A DNA stretch of 64,000 bases. It comes from Ectocarpus siliculosus. Its lineage: Eukaryota; Sar; Phaeophyceae; Ectocarpales; Ectocarpaceae. Under the pieces are notes generated by a model, which worked only from the letters and a program-made list of their open reading frames with translations, had not been told where the DNA came from and made no database searches. The stretch lies in NCBI GenBank assembly GCA_000310025.1, contig FN649727.1, positions 3,517,275 to 3,581,274 on the forward strand. Direction: 5' to 3'. Shown here one piece after another: positions 10,822-24,200 of this stretch. Every line of letters starts with the position of its first letter. The stretch's first letter is position 1. The position numbers and the translations under genes are program-made.

Positions 10822-13800
10822 TGCAACGCTGGGAGCCAATCTGTTGGAGTTGTACTCGTTACACGAACGTTTTATCTCTGATGCAGTACAGAGAAGCACA
10901 CAAAGGCCAACCCGGTTTTAGTTTTATTGTTGACGCCGACCTCTTTTCCATTTCGCACAGGAGTTGGTATAGGAATTGCATCGGGTGTTTTGCTTGGCCT
11001 TTACCAATACTCCGGAGTAAGTGAAGAGTGATGTGTCGACCAATCCGTGCGGTGAAAGCAAGAAATACGTTTGAATGGACGAGATCATGATGTTTTTCCA
11101 TCTGCAAGTGGTGCATGCATGCACACGATGTGTCAGCGGTAGTCGTCCACACTAAATGTGCTTGGAGCTTCTGGGGGGTGGGGGGTACTGATGCAAGCAG
11201 ACCGCCGCACAACCACCGTCTGCTCGGAGGCTTCCGGACCCCGGTTTCTAGGTTTAGGCCTGGACGAGGAAACGGAGCCGTACTACCCACTTTGGCGAAG
11301 ACATGGTTGAAAGGATTTGACGAGGTGTTTCTCTTTTCACCCTGTAGTTTACCCATACCCCATCCCCATCCTCCCGGTTGGCAGTTGTCACGTCACGACA
11401 CGTCACAAGTCATACTGTAGACCGGTGGGTGTGTTGCCTCTAGGAGCTCTTGCACGTTGGTGTACATGGCCAGCTGGGGCACACCAAAATCTTCACTAGC
11501 GCCCACAGGGAGACCACCGCTTTCGCCGAGGGTGGTCAGGCTCTGTACTGGACGACGGGTTTTACGCAGCAAAGCCTACCAACGGTATAGGCATATATAT
11601 GTTCCGGAAACAAACGATAAAACGGAAAAGTTGGGAGGCCTCCACCCTCTTCGTCGACTCCACTTGAGACGCCTAACTCTCGCGTAGAGTGAGTCAACAA
11701 AATCCAAGCCTTGACCACTGACATGAGGTTGTCGATACGTGGCGCGGGAGTACCAAGCTTGACCACGCGGCGCAAGTCAAAACCGGAGTCGGTGAGGCGT
11801 GTGCGATGTGCCTTTCGTGGACAGCAGCTGTCTCACACCAAGATCAACCCCACGCTGTTCGAGGCGAAAGGTGGCAAATCATCTATAGTCAAGTAGAGAC
11901 GGAAACGTTGGGTGACCTGCCCCCCGTCTCTCCGTGGAAATTGCAAGATATGTTTCTAAATCTGGCTTGACAGATGCGGTAGTTACCACCGTTCAACACA
12001 CTTTTGCTCGAGAACGATCGGCATGGCGTACACCAAGAAGACAAGGACTGATTTTCTCAACATCCTCCGCGAACGTCGCAGTTTCCACCACTCACTCTCA
12101 CAAATGTCACTTACACACCGCCTTAGTTGGTGTGCGGGAAATACTTGGGAAATACTGGCGCGATCTTTTGACATCCTTTGCGTGCGTGCGCGAATCGTGA
12201 CGAGAGATCCAACAGATGAGCGCGCGGAGACGGGGAGGTCTTTGTCGACCTTTCTTTTACCGCAAATGGTATATGCCGGCACAGGTTGTTGTAGTAGCCG
12301 TGCAGTTGTTGAAGTAGCCGTGCACTACAGCAGCAGTCTCTAGTAGTAGCCGTGCATCTCGATATCAATATCTCGGGCGGTGAGGTCGGCGCCTCTGCCG
12401 GTGTGGAGTGTGGAAGTCTCTTCGGACCAATTCCCTGGTGAACAAAATAATCTTCATCACGGCACGATATGTTCGTTCTTCCGATGTTCCGAAAGACTTC
12501 AAAGATTAAAAAAAAATAAAGAAAAGGAAAGCGTCGAGTAGTGGTCCGCAGCTCCCTGGTGTTGGAGTTGAAGGTGAGTTGACTGATGAGCCCCCTGGCC
12601 ATCTCGCATGACCAGCACTTACTGAACACGAGGTGAGGCAGGATAACAGGCGGGTGAGGCTGCATCTGCATCCGTCCTGATGTGTATCATGAAGTTGTAT
12701 GTGCGACAGATCGGTCGTGATCACACGACAGATCGGCCTCTACTAAGTCTTGGTGAACCTGGATCTTCCCACGTACGTGTATGTATGTCTCTGCGCAGCG
12801 CTCAACAGCAGCTGTTTGTTTGTGCGAGTTTGTAAGCCGGTTATGGGAGGCAACGCTGGAAGTTTTCTCGAAGGTGGCTATAGCTGGGCTTCACCTTCTG
12901 CACGAACGAGTGGTGTGGAGCGAGAGTGTTAAAAAGTTAAAAAGATAGACGGAGAGAAAGAGAGCAGCTAGCAGCTAGCTAGCTGCCATGGTCTTCATCA
13001 GACTACAATATCCTCTTCAAAAAATTCCACACGAACGAGATCCTCTGCATTTATTTTCTTCATGTGCTTTGGCGTGTGCGCGCAAGTCTCACTCGCTCTA
13101 TGCATACGAGTGAATGCCACCTCAGTCCGAAAGAGTAGTGCTTAGCAGCTGTGTGGCACTGATGGTGCTGATTGCAAGGCAATGCCTCATTACTGCTGTA
13201 GCTATGTACATATCCAGGCAGATCGGGCAAAGAATCTCCTACCATCATTTGGTAGGATCACTGCGGGGGGCCGGAGCGGCCAAACGCATTTATTCAGACA
13301 ATGTGGCGTTGTGCAGTGTAGATTTCACGGCACAGCAGGACCAAAAAAACAGCAGAACATCAACTGGATTATTGTACACCTTGTATACACCGGAATGACT
13401 GATGATTCGGTCGAGGACACGTATAGTAAATGAATAAATAAATGTGGTTGCTTGTGCCGAGTGATGAGTTATGTTTATTTATTATGAGAATTTCCAATAT
13501 CCAGCTGTTTTGAGTACAGACGACTAGTTTACATTCCGTAGTTGCCCACCAAGATCAGGAGGACGCCTTGTCTTCCACAACGCAAAGTGGGAACGACGGA
13601 TATGCTTGTTTTGTCGATTGTCATGACGTCTTGCTTATTTACTGTAACACTACAATTATGCATCCATCTCCGTTGAGGTGCAAGAGGGTCGACTGATATA
13701 ATATGTAGACTACCAGACTTCAAAGCAACGGTGTTCCAAGGCACTGTTCTATCTAAGGTGTGTCGTTCAAGCCGATGCAATGTTTCTGGGCATCCAAATA

Positions 13801-13839
13801 ACACTTTGAGAGTCTACTGTAGTAGTGTCCACATCATTC
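10822..13839. other. Lon 3' flank and intergenic DNA, no gene recognised
   Basis: This contains the Lon 3' untranslated region and about 3 kb in which every open frame is short and shows no family I know. The unit GTAGCCGTGCA occurs three times between 12293 and 12356. A tandem AATAAATAAATG stretch lies at about 13432. Confidence 0.6.
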
Positions 13840-14695
13840 TACCGTAAACTACGGAGTTTCCCCCCCCTTGTACAGATTTATTTCCCCCAATATTATCTTT
13901 TCGGCCTGGAAGCAAGCAAGCATGGTTTCGTTGATTTAGTCCCGGGGTATGTAGATCGTTTTCGACCGAAAAAAAAAAAGATCCCCCTGGGTATTTCAAT
14001 TTTCCCCCGGGGTACCAGTTTCCCACGAGTTCCCCCCGGGGGGGGTGTATTTCCCTTACTTTCTGGGTCGATTTTGTTGCATCGCAGAGCACAAAAAGCA
14101 TGATACGGGACGGAAAAAATATTTGCAGATCTACGCGTCGAGCGAGATTTAGGTGTACCGTTTGTCACTTGGCCCTCGCCGTTTTTTTTGGGTGAAATGC
14201 TTTCGTTTTCTTGTTTATTTCTTGCATTATCATCCCTGGAGTCAGCTGAAACGTACCATAGCATGCTGACGAAACCTTGCGCACAAAGGGAAAAAAAATC
14301 GTATTCATTTTTTTTTGGATCTCACAACTCAAGGTAGAACCGAACCACAAAATTAATTTGTTCCTGCGGACAAACAAACTGCGAATTCTTGTGCATGAGC
14401 TTAGGCAAAGGTACCTCTTGCTCTCTTTTTTCTCTTCGCCTTCGTTGCTCTTACGTTGCTCCTCCCTCTGCTTGTTGAAACCTTGCTCGTAAACCTTATC
14501 CATCTCAGTTTTGTGTGTGTGTGGTGTGTGGACCGTCATTATTTTACACAACCCCCCGGGGGGGGGCTTCCCCCCGGGGTAGCGTTGGAAAGAAAAAAAC
14601 TAACCCCCCGCGGTACGTCGATTTCCCCCCGGGGGGGTTGATTTTAGAAAAAAAAACGATCCCCTCCCCGGGGGAAAACTCCGTAGTGTACGGTA
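13840..14695. mobile_element. TA-flanked inverted-repeat element (non-autonomous DNA transposon or MITE), 856 bp
   Basis: The left end reads TACCGTAAACTACGGAGTTT and the right end, read on the opposite strand, TACCGTACACTACGGAGTTT. Each terminus also contains a small palindrome, CCGTA-NNN-TACGG. The outermost TA at both ends is compatible with a TA target-site duplication of the Tc1/mariner type. Just inside the ends are C-rich/G-rich blocks (13983-14050 and 14551-14675) that are again inverted relative to each other. A 128-codon minus-strand open frame inside has no recognisable transposase motif. Confidence 0.65.
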
Positions 14696-14910
14696 TTATT
14701 GCCTCTTTCATGGTTGCGCATCCCTAACCTGCTCATCCACGGTGTGGATTTACGTAGTCTATTTTTTGTGACCCCCCCCCCTCCCCTGAACATTGAAATA
14801 CCCTGGCAACCACCGAGGCAGCGCCAAGAGGTCAAGGCGGACAAAGAGCAGTGCTGCGAAAAGCCTGGTGCTTCTCCATTGTTAGTACTTGTTCTACGAT
14901 GAGCGCGGCA

Positions 14911-17036
14911 ATGGAGAATGTTACACCACGAGCCTCATCTTCCGACAACGGATCGGATTCTGACGGATTTGTCGTCGTTTCGGATCAGGAGGACTTCGTC
15001 AAGTTGAAATCGCCGCCGCGGCCTCGGACAGCGGCAGTCGCAGCCCCAGCAATAGCACCATCGGCGGGGCTGGATGAACCTGGTCTTACCGTTGGCATTG
15101 GTAGTAATGGCGGTGGCGGTGCTGGTGCTGCGCCTCACCACAGGAATCACCAGCCTGCCACCGCTACTTCTCCTGGGGAGTTAGTGTCATCGATCAACCG
15201 CAGTCCCGCAGTGGCCACCGCGACCACCACCACTGTGGCCACCGCCACCTCCGCCGCCGCCACCTCCGCCAATATCGTCAGCCCTTCTTCACCACTCCGC
15301 CCGAACCATCCATGCCGCCACCACCACAACCAGCAAAACAGCCCTCCATGGACGAGAGTAGCTGCAGTGCCCCCGGAGGCGCCCCGCCTCCCTTCGCACT
15401 ACGTGGAGCGGTCGGCCCTGCTCGAGAATGTCGTCAACATGCTCATCGCCAAGAAACACTTCGACAACGGCCACGCCAGGGGCGTTACCACCACCAACAG
15501 CGGCGACAACCAACTCGACAACAATTTCCCCATCAGGAACAACGGCAACAACGGGACACATGTCGAAAAAAGGTGCAAAACATTCTTCCCCAGGGGCACC
15601 AAGAACACCAGCGGCGACGGGAACGGTAACGAAAACAGCAACGACGATGACGGCCTCGAGGGTGCTGCCTACGCCCTGCTTGGTGACAGCGGGTCGGGGA
15701 AGACCGTCCTGGCGTCGGCCATCGTCTCTCACCCCGAGGTCCGGAGAAAATTCTGGCGAGGAATCTTCTGGGTGAACCTTGGGCGTGGGGGAGTGGTGAC
15801 GAGAGCAAGGACGGGGACAGGAGGAGGTTTGCTGAGAGCTCTGCTGCACGATCTGGCTGCGCAGGTGGTCGCGTTAGACCACCCACTCCCAGCCAACGGT
15901 GAAGAAGCCGCCGCCGCAACCGCACTCCTTGCCCGGTCGGCAAGCGCTGGAGAAACCCTCAAGCAATTGGCCACCTCAAACGGGGGTTCACATGTAGGGG
16001 AGCTCAGCCGACTTCTGGTCCTTGATAGCATTAGCGAGAGTTTCACCGACAACCCCAACGCCGTGGCCGAACTGGAAAGGGCTGGGTTTACGGTGTTGGT
16101 GACCTGCTCGAGGCCGTGCGCGCTGTCGGTACTGCGGAGCAAGCAGCCGATGGCAAAGCCGGAGGTGGGGGTACCCGGCGGGCTGCCCAACGACCTTGAG
16201 CACGGTCATCGCACATCGCCACACCGTAGAATCCATGTCAGTGTGCTGCATCCTGCGACGCCAAGCGAGGCGGTGGAGATGCTGCTGAAGAGGGTAAGGC
16301 GGCCGGGTGGGGCAACAATGGCGGTTGAGGCGACGTCGCCCGCAGGTTGGGCAGAGCTGAAGGCCGCTGAAGCTGGTGGCCCGGGTGCAAATGCATCAAC
16401 CAGGGCGTCGTTCGAGTCGTGTGCTCTTCAGGTGATTTGACTGCTAGATGTGGCGGTTGGTGTGTGGCTCGGTTGACTGGGTATGCACGTTGATCGATCG
16501 GTTGACAAAATCAAGGAAGATAACTAAGTCGTTTGCTTTTACCCCCCTGCTTTGTGACATTCGCGGCGTGAACCGCTCCAACTTTTCCCGACAGGTCGTC
16601 AACCACTGCAGGGAGGTCGCACCGCTGGCTCTCGCTATCGTCGGTGCAGTAATAGCCGGCCAGGATGAGAGGGGTGGCCGCCGGGACAACTCGCTGTCCT
16701 GCGACTACGCTGAACGCTGCCGTCAGATCGAGCGGCAAGTCACCCGGCATCAAGATTGTGGTGATGGTTATGATGCTTTCAACAGAGTGATGGAGTTGGG
16801 GTTTGGCGCGCTCCCTGGGGACAAGACGAAGGACTGCTTCATTAGGCTGGGGGTGTTGGCGGAGGGAACGGTGGCTCCACTCGACATGCTGTCCAACCTT
16901 TGGGGGCAGGTGATTCACGGTAGTGATATGATGGTTCTGGTGGCGGAACGAATGGAGAGGAGGACGAAACCAGGCCACGGTTGAAGACCAGTTAATTCTC
17001 CTCCCTGTGTACTCTTGCTTGTCGTCGTCGATACAC

Positions 17037-17093
<57 letters not shown>

Positions 17094-20000
17094 GGATACA
17101 ACGCGGATACGCGAAAAACAATGGTAGACGTTGTACCTCTTCCTGCTCTGCCCCTCCCCCTCGTCTCTCATTTGTTAAAAACACGGTAACACAAAAACCG
17201 ATACAGCAGGATTCAGAGGAAACCGCACGGACCGTCAACGAACTCTCGGAGAATTCATTCCTCATCGAAATGGACCCGGGAAGCCGCTGTTACAGCATCC
17301 ACGACCGCGTCCTCGCCTTCGCCAAGACCAAGCTCCTCCGCGCCGGTTTTGGGCCCGACGGGTTCCATTGCCGCTGTTACCTTGGAGGGGAGAAGGCGGC
17401 AGCGTCGACGACAGCAAGGAGCACGAGGGAGGCCGCAGTTGTGAATCAGGTGGACTACCTCAGCCGCCCGGGCATTCTCTCTCGGTTCTCTTACTCCGGC
17501 GGAGGAAGCAACGGCGTCATTGGCGACGGTGGAGAGGCGGGAATCGCTCTCGGGTGCGGCGACGGAATGTTGCTTGGGGGTCTGCCGGCGCTCGCAGCCC
17601 TGTGGCAGTCTCTGGAAGACCTCCGGTCTGATGACGACTGCTACTGTGAACGCTTTAGGATTGTGATGGGACGGCGACAGTCGCCTCGGCGGAGGTTTTT
17701 GGGGGATGCCTATGGGGCTTCTCTGCAGAGGATGGGCGTGTGCGTCGAGGCGGCGTTTGGCTACTGGGCAGCAGCGAAGCTGCTCCAGCTGCAGGTAACG
17801 CGCGAAGGCTCGTATCTATGGTACCGACCTCACTGACGCAGTATTATCATGGTACGATACACTTGGTTCCTGTTGGCTACGTACTCACTGGAAGCGTTGT
17901 ACAAGATCATCATTTGCATCACGGCATGCAAGCAATACATATCTAAATGGCGTGCCATCGAGCTGTGGATCGTACGTATTCAGTTGCGGTAAATTACGTG
18001 GAGTTGATGCTTTTTCTCCGCCTTTTACCGAAGGAGCTAAATCGACGAATACATGCACCACTACACATCTGTGTCACGAGCCACAAAAGATTGTGTCAGT
18101 AGAAGCCCCACAATCCCGCCTTTTTCTCTTGCCTATGGTTTTCATTCAGGGCATCAACAAAGACGCCAAAACGATGGCCGGGAAATCCGTCCATGTGGGA
18201 AACGCTCTTTACCATGCCGGTGCGGCCCAGGCGGAACGGCTCCCCTCGAAATCCACGCTGCTCAGGCAAAAGGTGGGTCAGTGTGAATAATGATCCCAGG
18301 GCTGTCTATGGAGGAAGACGCCGTTGACCGTAACGTGGGAGACTTGGTGAATCAAGTCACCAACAAGCGCGGCCTCAACACACAAGGCGGAGCAACCTCC
18401 AATGCTTTAAAGGCCCAACAGTGTTTCTCTCTGCGACGTCGATACGCACCCTAAACACCCACACCATGAACGATCTAGAAGGCATGTGCAGTACCCATTG
18501 TCAAGTCGAGCACACACAAACGCATGACTGGCTCTACCCATCATTTCATTATTTCTTCTCGCCACACAATAGGTGAACTGAAACTTATTCGATCGAGTTG
18601 ACATGATGTCCAATACAAACCAAACGCTGACAACTCCTCCCCCCCCCTTAACCTCCAGGGCAAGGACAACAAACTGGTTGATCGGTATGAGAAGGAGGTG
18701 GAGTCTGTCAGGCTGAGCTACGGGTATCACCACCCGGCCGTGGCGTCCGCTCTGAGCAGCCTTGCCCATGTGCTATTGGAGCAGGTACCTATTCTGAACT
18801 GAAAATCGTGCCTGCCATGGTCGCTGGAAGAAAATGGCTACAAGGTTATATTGCAGGGTGGTTGTACAAGTGGGCATACGGCAGAGGGGTCCACAAAGAG
18901 TACGACGCGCTCTAAATCAACAACACGATAAGAATGTTCTGGAACGACAGGAGCATACCCAAAACGTCGCGTGAAATCTTTGGGTTGTTAAACATTGTTT
19001 CAACGAATCGGAATCATCGCATGTTTGAAAGATATAGTGAGCGACTTTGCAGGAAATCGGCAGAAATGTTGCCACCGGTTTACAGCGATGCAGGCATGAA
19101 CTTGTGCCCCGAGAAAATCGACGTTTCCACTACAAGTGGAACGATAGAGCCCGGTGTTATTCGACGTCAATGCGATACTATTGCTGATTTGCCCTTTGCT
19201 GCTGTACGTTCAAATCGATTATTCCACGCCCATGCCCCCCCACCCCCCCTCGGTGTTTGCCATCGGGATTGGGTTTTCGTCGCTTGGCAACGACGTTGTA
19301 AAACAAGCCCCCCCCCTCGGTATTTGCCATCGGGATTGGGTTTTCGTCGCTTGGCAACGACGTTGTTAAACAAGCCAATTCACTTCGTGAACTCGGCAAC
19401 CAGGTTACCGTTTTTTTTTTTTTACCTCGGTTTTTTTTTTTGGCGGTAACCATAATGGTGGTCGAGTAGATCATGTTGTGCTGGATCGATAACCCTCACT
19501 CCGCGCAACGGGGGATGGTCGCACCACGTTGTGTTAAAATGGTCAAGCACCCTCGAGGCAGTTACACAGTGCTTACAACTGTCTCTGGAGGTGAAAGCAC
19601 CAGAAAATAAATTAAGTCATACGTAGCTGTCATCCGTACGCAAGGAAGTAAGCACAAGATGCCGAACACCCTTAGCAGGATGCAGCTCACCCTTCATGCG
19701 ACTCGCCAAATACCTCACGGCGCTTCGCGCTTGGTGATGTGAGAGCCTGGTCCGGTGAGAACCCGGCGTGCTCCGTCCCGGCTTTGTAGGGATGCGAGGT
19801 CAATGGTCTAACGACTACGGCATGCACGACGAGTACACCCCCCCCCCCCCCCCCCCATGTCTTCTTTTCCGACAATGCCCTCCTCGACTTCCCCCCTATC
19901 TGCATCTATGCATATCATTTCGGCACATGGGAGGTAACAAAGAATGAGGTGAGGAGAATCTGAGCCCCCCCCCCCCTATATCCCCTTCTATTCCGGGAAT

Positions 20001-20808
20001 GAATGCCTTTGCCAGGGAAAGACCATTCCCGCCGGTGTTCGCTACAGAGAGGCGCTGGTGGCCCTGGAGGGCTCTGTGGGAGACGATCACCCATTGGTGG
20101 CGAATGCTTTGATGGATGTGGCGAAAGCGGATACCAACCAACTTATGCCCCTCCTCGACGGGGTGAGTCCCAATAGACACGTTCTAGGCGTGTTGATTGT
20201 GCCCGTTGCATTATTTGATGGTATCTGGTGGCATGATACCGTGCTTCGCGGTCGGTCATGATCCACGGCGGTGACAATAAGGATGATATGATGGAGTTCC
20301 CCCTCCCCTTGTTTCTGTCCTTTGGCGTGAACATGCACTCTGCTTGATCTCAACAACACCACGATGGGGACCAGGACGAAAGGCGGCTGCTCCTGAACAC
20401 TCACAGCAGCGAGCTGTGCTCGAGAGCCCTGTCCATCTACGACGACGACCTCGGGCTGGCAGTGATCATGTTTCTAAGAGAAAATACCACGCCTCTCGTT
20501 CGCCTGGCTCACATGCTGGAGGAGCAGGTGTGTGGAGGATATTTGGTAAAGCGCAGTGTAATGGTCGGCCGTTGCATCAATTTATCATCCATGCAGCATC
20601 ATGCGGTCCTTCGACCTGCAACAACCAAGTTACGAGGAAACTTTGATGCCGAACATACTGTTCTCGACGACAGGGCAACGTCAAAGAGGCGAAGCGACTT
20701 TGCCGGGCGGCGCTACACACCCTGGACGGGGAGAACCCTCTGGGTCGTCCTCAAGTCGCTGCAGTTCTGGCCACCCTAGCGGACCTGCTCGGCAAAGAGG
20801 TGCGATGA
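14911..20808 (+). CDS. NB-ARC-TPR receptor-like protein, gene A (short form)
   Basis: An NLR-like STAND ATPase with a TPR sensor array, the type proposed as candidate pathogen receptors in brown algae. Exons, all phase 0: 14911-16431, 16595-16909, 17210-17794, 18150-18272, 18659-18784, 20016-20162, 20375-20527, 20674-20799. Exon 1 holds a Ser/Asp-rich N terminus, a low-complexity linker and Walker A GDSGSGKT (15682-15705); Walker B is LLVLDSISE. Exon 2 carries the GLPL-like VAPLALAIVG. Exon 3 carries an intact MHD-like IHD (17297-17305). Exons 4-8 each encode about one TPR (41-51 residues). The start matches gene B; an upstream in-frame ATG at 14899 is possible. If the last donor at 20800 is not used, translation stops at 20806-20808, giving about 1034 residues and lacking the three 3' exons of gene B. 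If it is used, the gene may continue into the U-box exons at 21242. Confidence 0.85.
17039..17088. repeat. (CT)n microsatellite in NB-ARC-TPR gene A intron 2
   Basis: Twenty-five CT units between exons 2 and 3. The paralogous intron in gene B has a broken CT-rich stretch at the same place (37597-37660), so the repeat predates the duplication and has evolved differently in each copy. Confidence 0.95.
19251..19376. repeat. Tandem duplication, 67-bp unit, in gene A intron
   Basis: Two nearly identical units (19251-19317 and 19318-19376), each with CGGGATTGGGTTTTCGTCGC followed by a TTGGCAACGACGTTG core. They lie in the 1.2-kb intron between the TPR exons at 18659 and 20016. Confidence 0.9.
19750..19857 (+). 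mobile_element. LINE-tail relic in gene A intron
   Basis: Carries GGTCAATGGTCTAACGACTA, a GGCATGC block, GAGTACA and a run of about 18 C. This is the same order as the 3' end of the LINE at 49867-49924. A weaker match to the LINE sequence just before its tail (GTGCTCCGTCC) extends it upstream. Confidence 0.6.
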
Positions 20809-21241
20809 AGCGACGTTCATCGCACAGCTGGTACCGTAGGAGGGTCCCCGTTCAAGGGCCCGCAACGACGCGAAAATTGGGTACAGCAGCATTCCATATG
20901 TGTCCTTTTCGTGTCGGTGGTTGGGAGAAAACAGAGCCGAACCCCGTTGTCTCTTGGTCTCCTCGACTAGTCTACTGCTGCTGTGGTGTTTCCTGTTCGT
21001 GCTCTACCAACTTCGTGACTGCCTCCCGCATGCATGCTGCTTGCCACCTCAGATGAAAGTGGGAACATATCGTCGCGTGTGTTGACTGATGAATACCAAG
21101 CATTTGCTGCGCCACCATCATTGCTGCATTCTGCCGCCGGCGATGATGCTGAGAGATGCTGAGTTTTACTGCTGTTCTCCCCATGCTTTGCTGCCCTCTC
21201 TTGGAATGATTGATTCGTCTTTCAAACCCACGCACCCGAAG

Positions 21242-24200
21242 ATGCATGGGTTCACGCTTCGGGATGCGTTCGCTTGTCCAATCACCGGCGAGCTCATGCG
21301 AGATCCGGTGGTTGTGGAGGACGGTCACACTTATGACAGGGAGGCTATCGAAATGTGGCTGAGGAAGTACGGAACTTCTCCCAAGGTATAGAGCAATCAA
21401 TCTATCTACTTTTACGGCAGGTTCTAAACCTTTCGATTCAATAACTGGGTGCGAGAAACGGTATCACTCAATCCCTGATACGTCTTGAGTGCCACACCGT
21501 AGTCTTGTGCAGTTACCGGCAGGCCTTTGGCAGCGCAACTCGCATATTTTTCGGCAGGAGTGTGGAGACGTGGAGACTCTTGCTCAGTTTTTTAGTTGGT
21601 GGGTAGGTCTTTAATGTGAAAAAAAACTTCAACACGCAACTACATCCACGGCAATCTTTGTTGAATGAAATGTAGAGATTATTCTCTGAAGTCTCCTCGA
21701 GTTGGCAACCACGTGTAAGGGAAAGCACACCGTGGGGCGTTGAATGCCAACGTTAGGGGAGCGGTTCTCACGAAAGCTTGAAGCGGGTATCCCGGAGCGT
21801 TTTCAACTGTGTGATGTTCACTAGCGTTTTTGGAGGGGGGGGGGAGTCTCAATTGACGACGGATGGTCAAAGGCCATTGTGGCAATTGTCCTCTTCACCA
21901 ACCACAATTGATTATTCTCGTTTTGTCATTCTCTCGCTCTCTGGCTCTCTCTCTCTCTCTACCAGACCGGTGAGCCCATAGAGCGTCTGCTGCTAGTGCC
22001 CAACCTGAACCTGCGGCGCCTGATCAAGGACTTCCTGATCGAAGGTGGCGAGGAACTCTATGTGGGCGGACGGGACGGTGATGGTGGCGACCAAGACGAC
22101 GGGTCTGGGGAGGTTGATCGCGACGAAGGAGATGGAGGAGAAAGCGGGTGGGAGGAGAGATCGGGCACGGGGGAACATCGGGAGTGCCGCTTCGCGCTCG
22201 TGACCGAGCAGATACTCGTACTCAAGGTGTGTGTACCACGACGAGTACACCGACTGGTGATGAAGGATTCCACCTGCCGAAAAGAGGGGAGAACGTACGA
22301 GATGACGTTAATGAGTACGCTGTATTTGCGCAGAAATTGTTTTGGAATGCGTGCTATGTCCTCCGACGTTGGATGGGTCCGGCAGTAGTGCACGATCCCG
22401 CCCAGTCCAACGGCTTCGAACGAAAACACTGGGAGCAAGTAGCTACCATAGCAGGGCGGTAAAAGACAAGAGCTGGTGAGAGATCGTGCAACAGCTCCGT
22501 ATTTCCCTGGCAACAACGCCCAAACTTGGTACATAATTTATGCATACGTGGTGCTGACATCCTTCAACCGCATTTGACAGTGCTTGGGAAGTGTCTATCC
22601 TGGCGGGAACATCGAGTCCTTCCGCGTCACGGAGCGTGGGTGTGTGGGCGGGCGCAACCAGCCGAATACGCTGGCGGGGGCGGAATTTGTGCAGATCTCA
22701 GACGCCACTGTGAGCAAGCGCCACTTCGGCATCGCCTTCGACAAGGAGGTGTGTAAACCAGCACATCTGCCGTGGCCTCAGCCAGTCCGATCAACATGTA
22801 GAAAATGTATCCTAACTGTTGCAGTTTTCGTTTCTGCTACAATGTTGTTTGCTTCAAAAATCAAGACCTTTTGCCGTCGGCCAAAGTTGCTACCCACTCT
22901 TGACTCGCCCGTTGCTACACGATAATTTTTCTCTCCCCGATGTTGGCTGTCTGCCTTCTTGCGGTGCTAGCTCTGTACTCCGTAACCAGTTTTCGACCCT
23001 GTCGAGCGAACAATTTGTCCTCAAGTCTCTCTCCCCCCCGGCTCTCACAAACCATCGCTTTTCACTGCGCGTGCGCTAGATGGGACACTATCAACGAAAT
23101 ATCTCGACGCGTTTGGTCTCCTTTTGACAACGGATGTTCGTTGCTCTATCGTAGGATCAGGGCAGGTGTTGTAGAGGAACGCATTAAGCATGTTTTTGTA
23201 TTTGCTGGCAGCAATATCAACGACGACACCTTGGAGCTCAAACCCGTGCGCAGACCATCATGAGTGTCATGATTTCGTCGGACAGATCGGGGTAACCAGT
23301 GTGCTTCGTCGAAGCTTTAGAACCATGTTCGCAAGTCCAGTGCATTTTCAGGGACCCCTCGGGAGGTGGCAACGGTTCTAGCTCGACATTGCGTAGAGTT
23401 CAGCGTTGTGCCGAGTCTCAACTCGCCTGCTATATATCCCCCGGCCTTTTGCCTCGACGTAGCTGTTACGCCGCCCGCCGCTTCGCCGCTATCCAGGACA
23501 AGCTATTCTCGTTGCGTGACCTTGGAAGTGCCGGTGGGACGTTCGTTCGCCTGGAGTTAGGGGTGTCCACTCTGCTTTATCCCGGCATGATCATACTGCT
23601 GGGAAGGCACCAGGTACGTCACCAGCACAGCGCCAGACCGTATCACCCAGCTTGGAACTCTCCTCGTTTGCTGAGGTCGCCTATGTTCCCCCCCACTGTT
23701 TGTTGTTACGTTGTTAGATTTGCGCGTGCTGCACGACGTAGTCATGAGGTAGGAGAAGAAAACGTACCCTTGCGCTGCGGGTGGGAGCGCGCCACTTTGG
23801 TCCTTACAAGTCCCTTGCAAAGTGCCACGTTTGTTCGGCGACAACAACCTCGCCTCCCCCATCTTGTCTTGCCCCGCCCCCCCCCGACCTTCTTATTCCC
23901 AACACCCACCACCCGAATCCTATCGAACACCAGCTGGAGGTGATAGACGTGTCCTCTACCGATTCTGAAGCAAAGGCGGTCGAAGGTGATCGTAATCCCT
24001 TCGCTGTGGGGGACAAAGGCAGCAACGCCACGTCGCCTTCCAGCCCGTCAGCGCCCGGGAATAGTTCGTCGACGGCAGCCCGCCGCAGAGGCATGGCCTG
24101 CAGTATTGTTGGGAGCGCCGCGATTGTCAATAAAGGGCCCACGACGGACGGCGGGGAGCGAGAACCCAGGCACCCGATCAGCCCACAGCCGGCCAAGTCT

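Noticed and set aside
14165-14551. Minus-strand 128-codon frame in the first inverted-repeat element
   Set aside because: Lys/Glu-rich with no DDE/DDD or DNA-binding motif; not enough to call a transposase.
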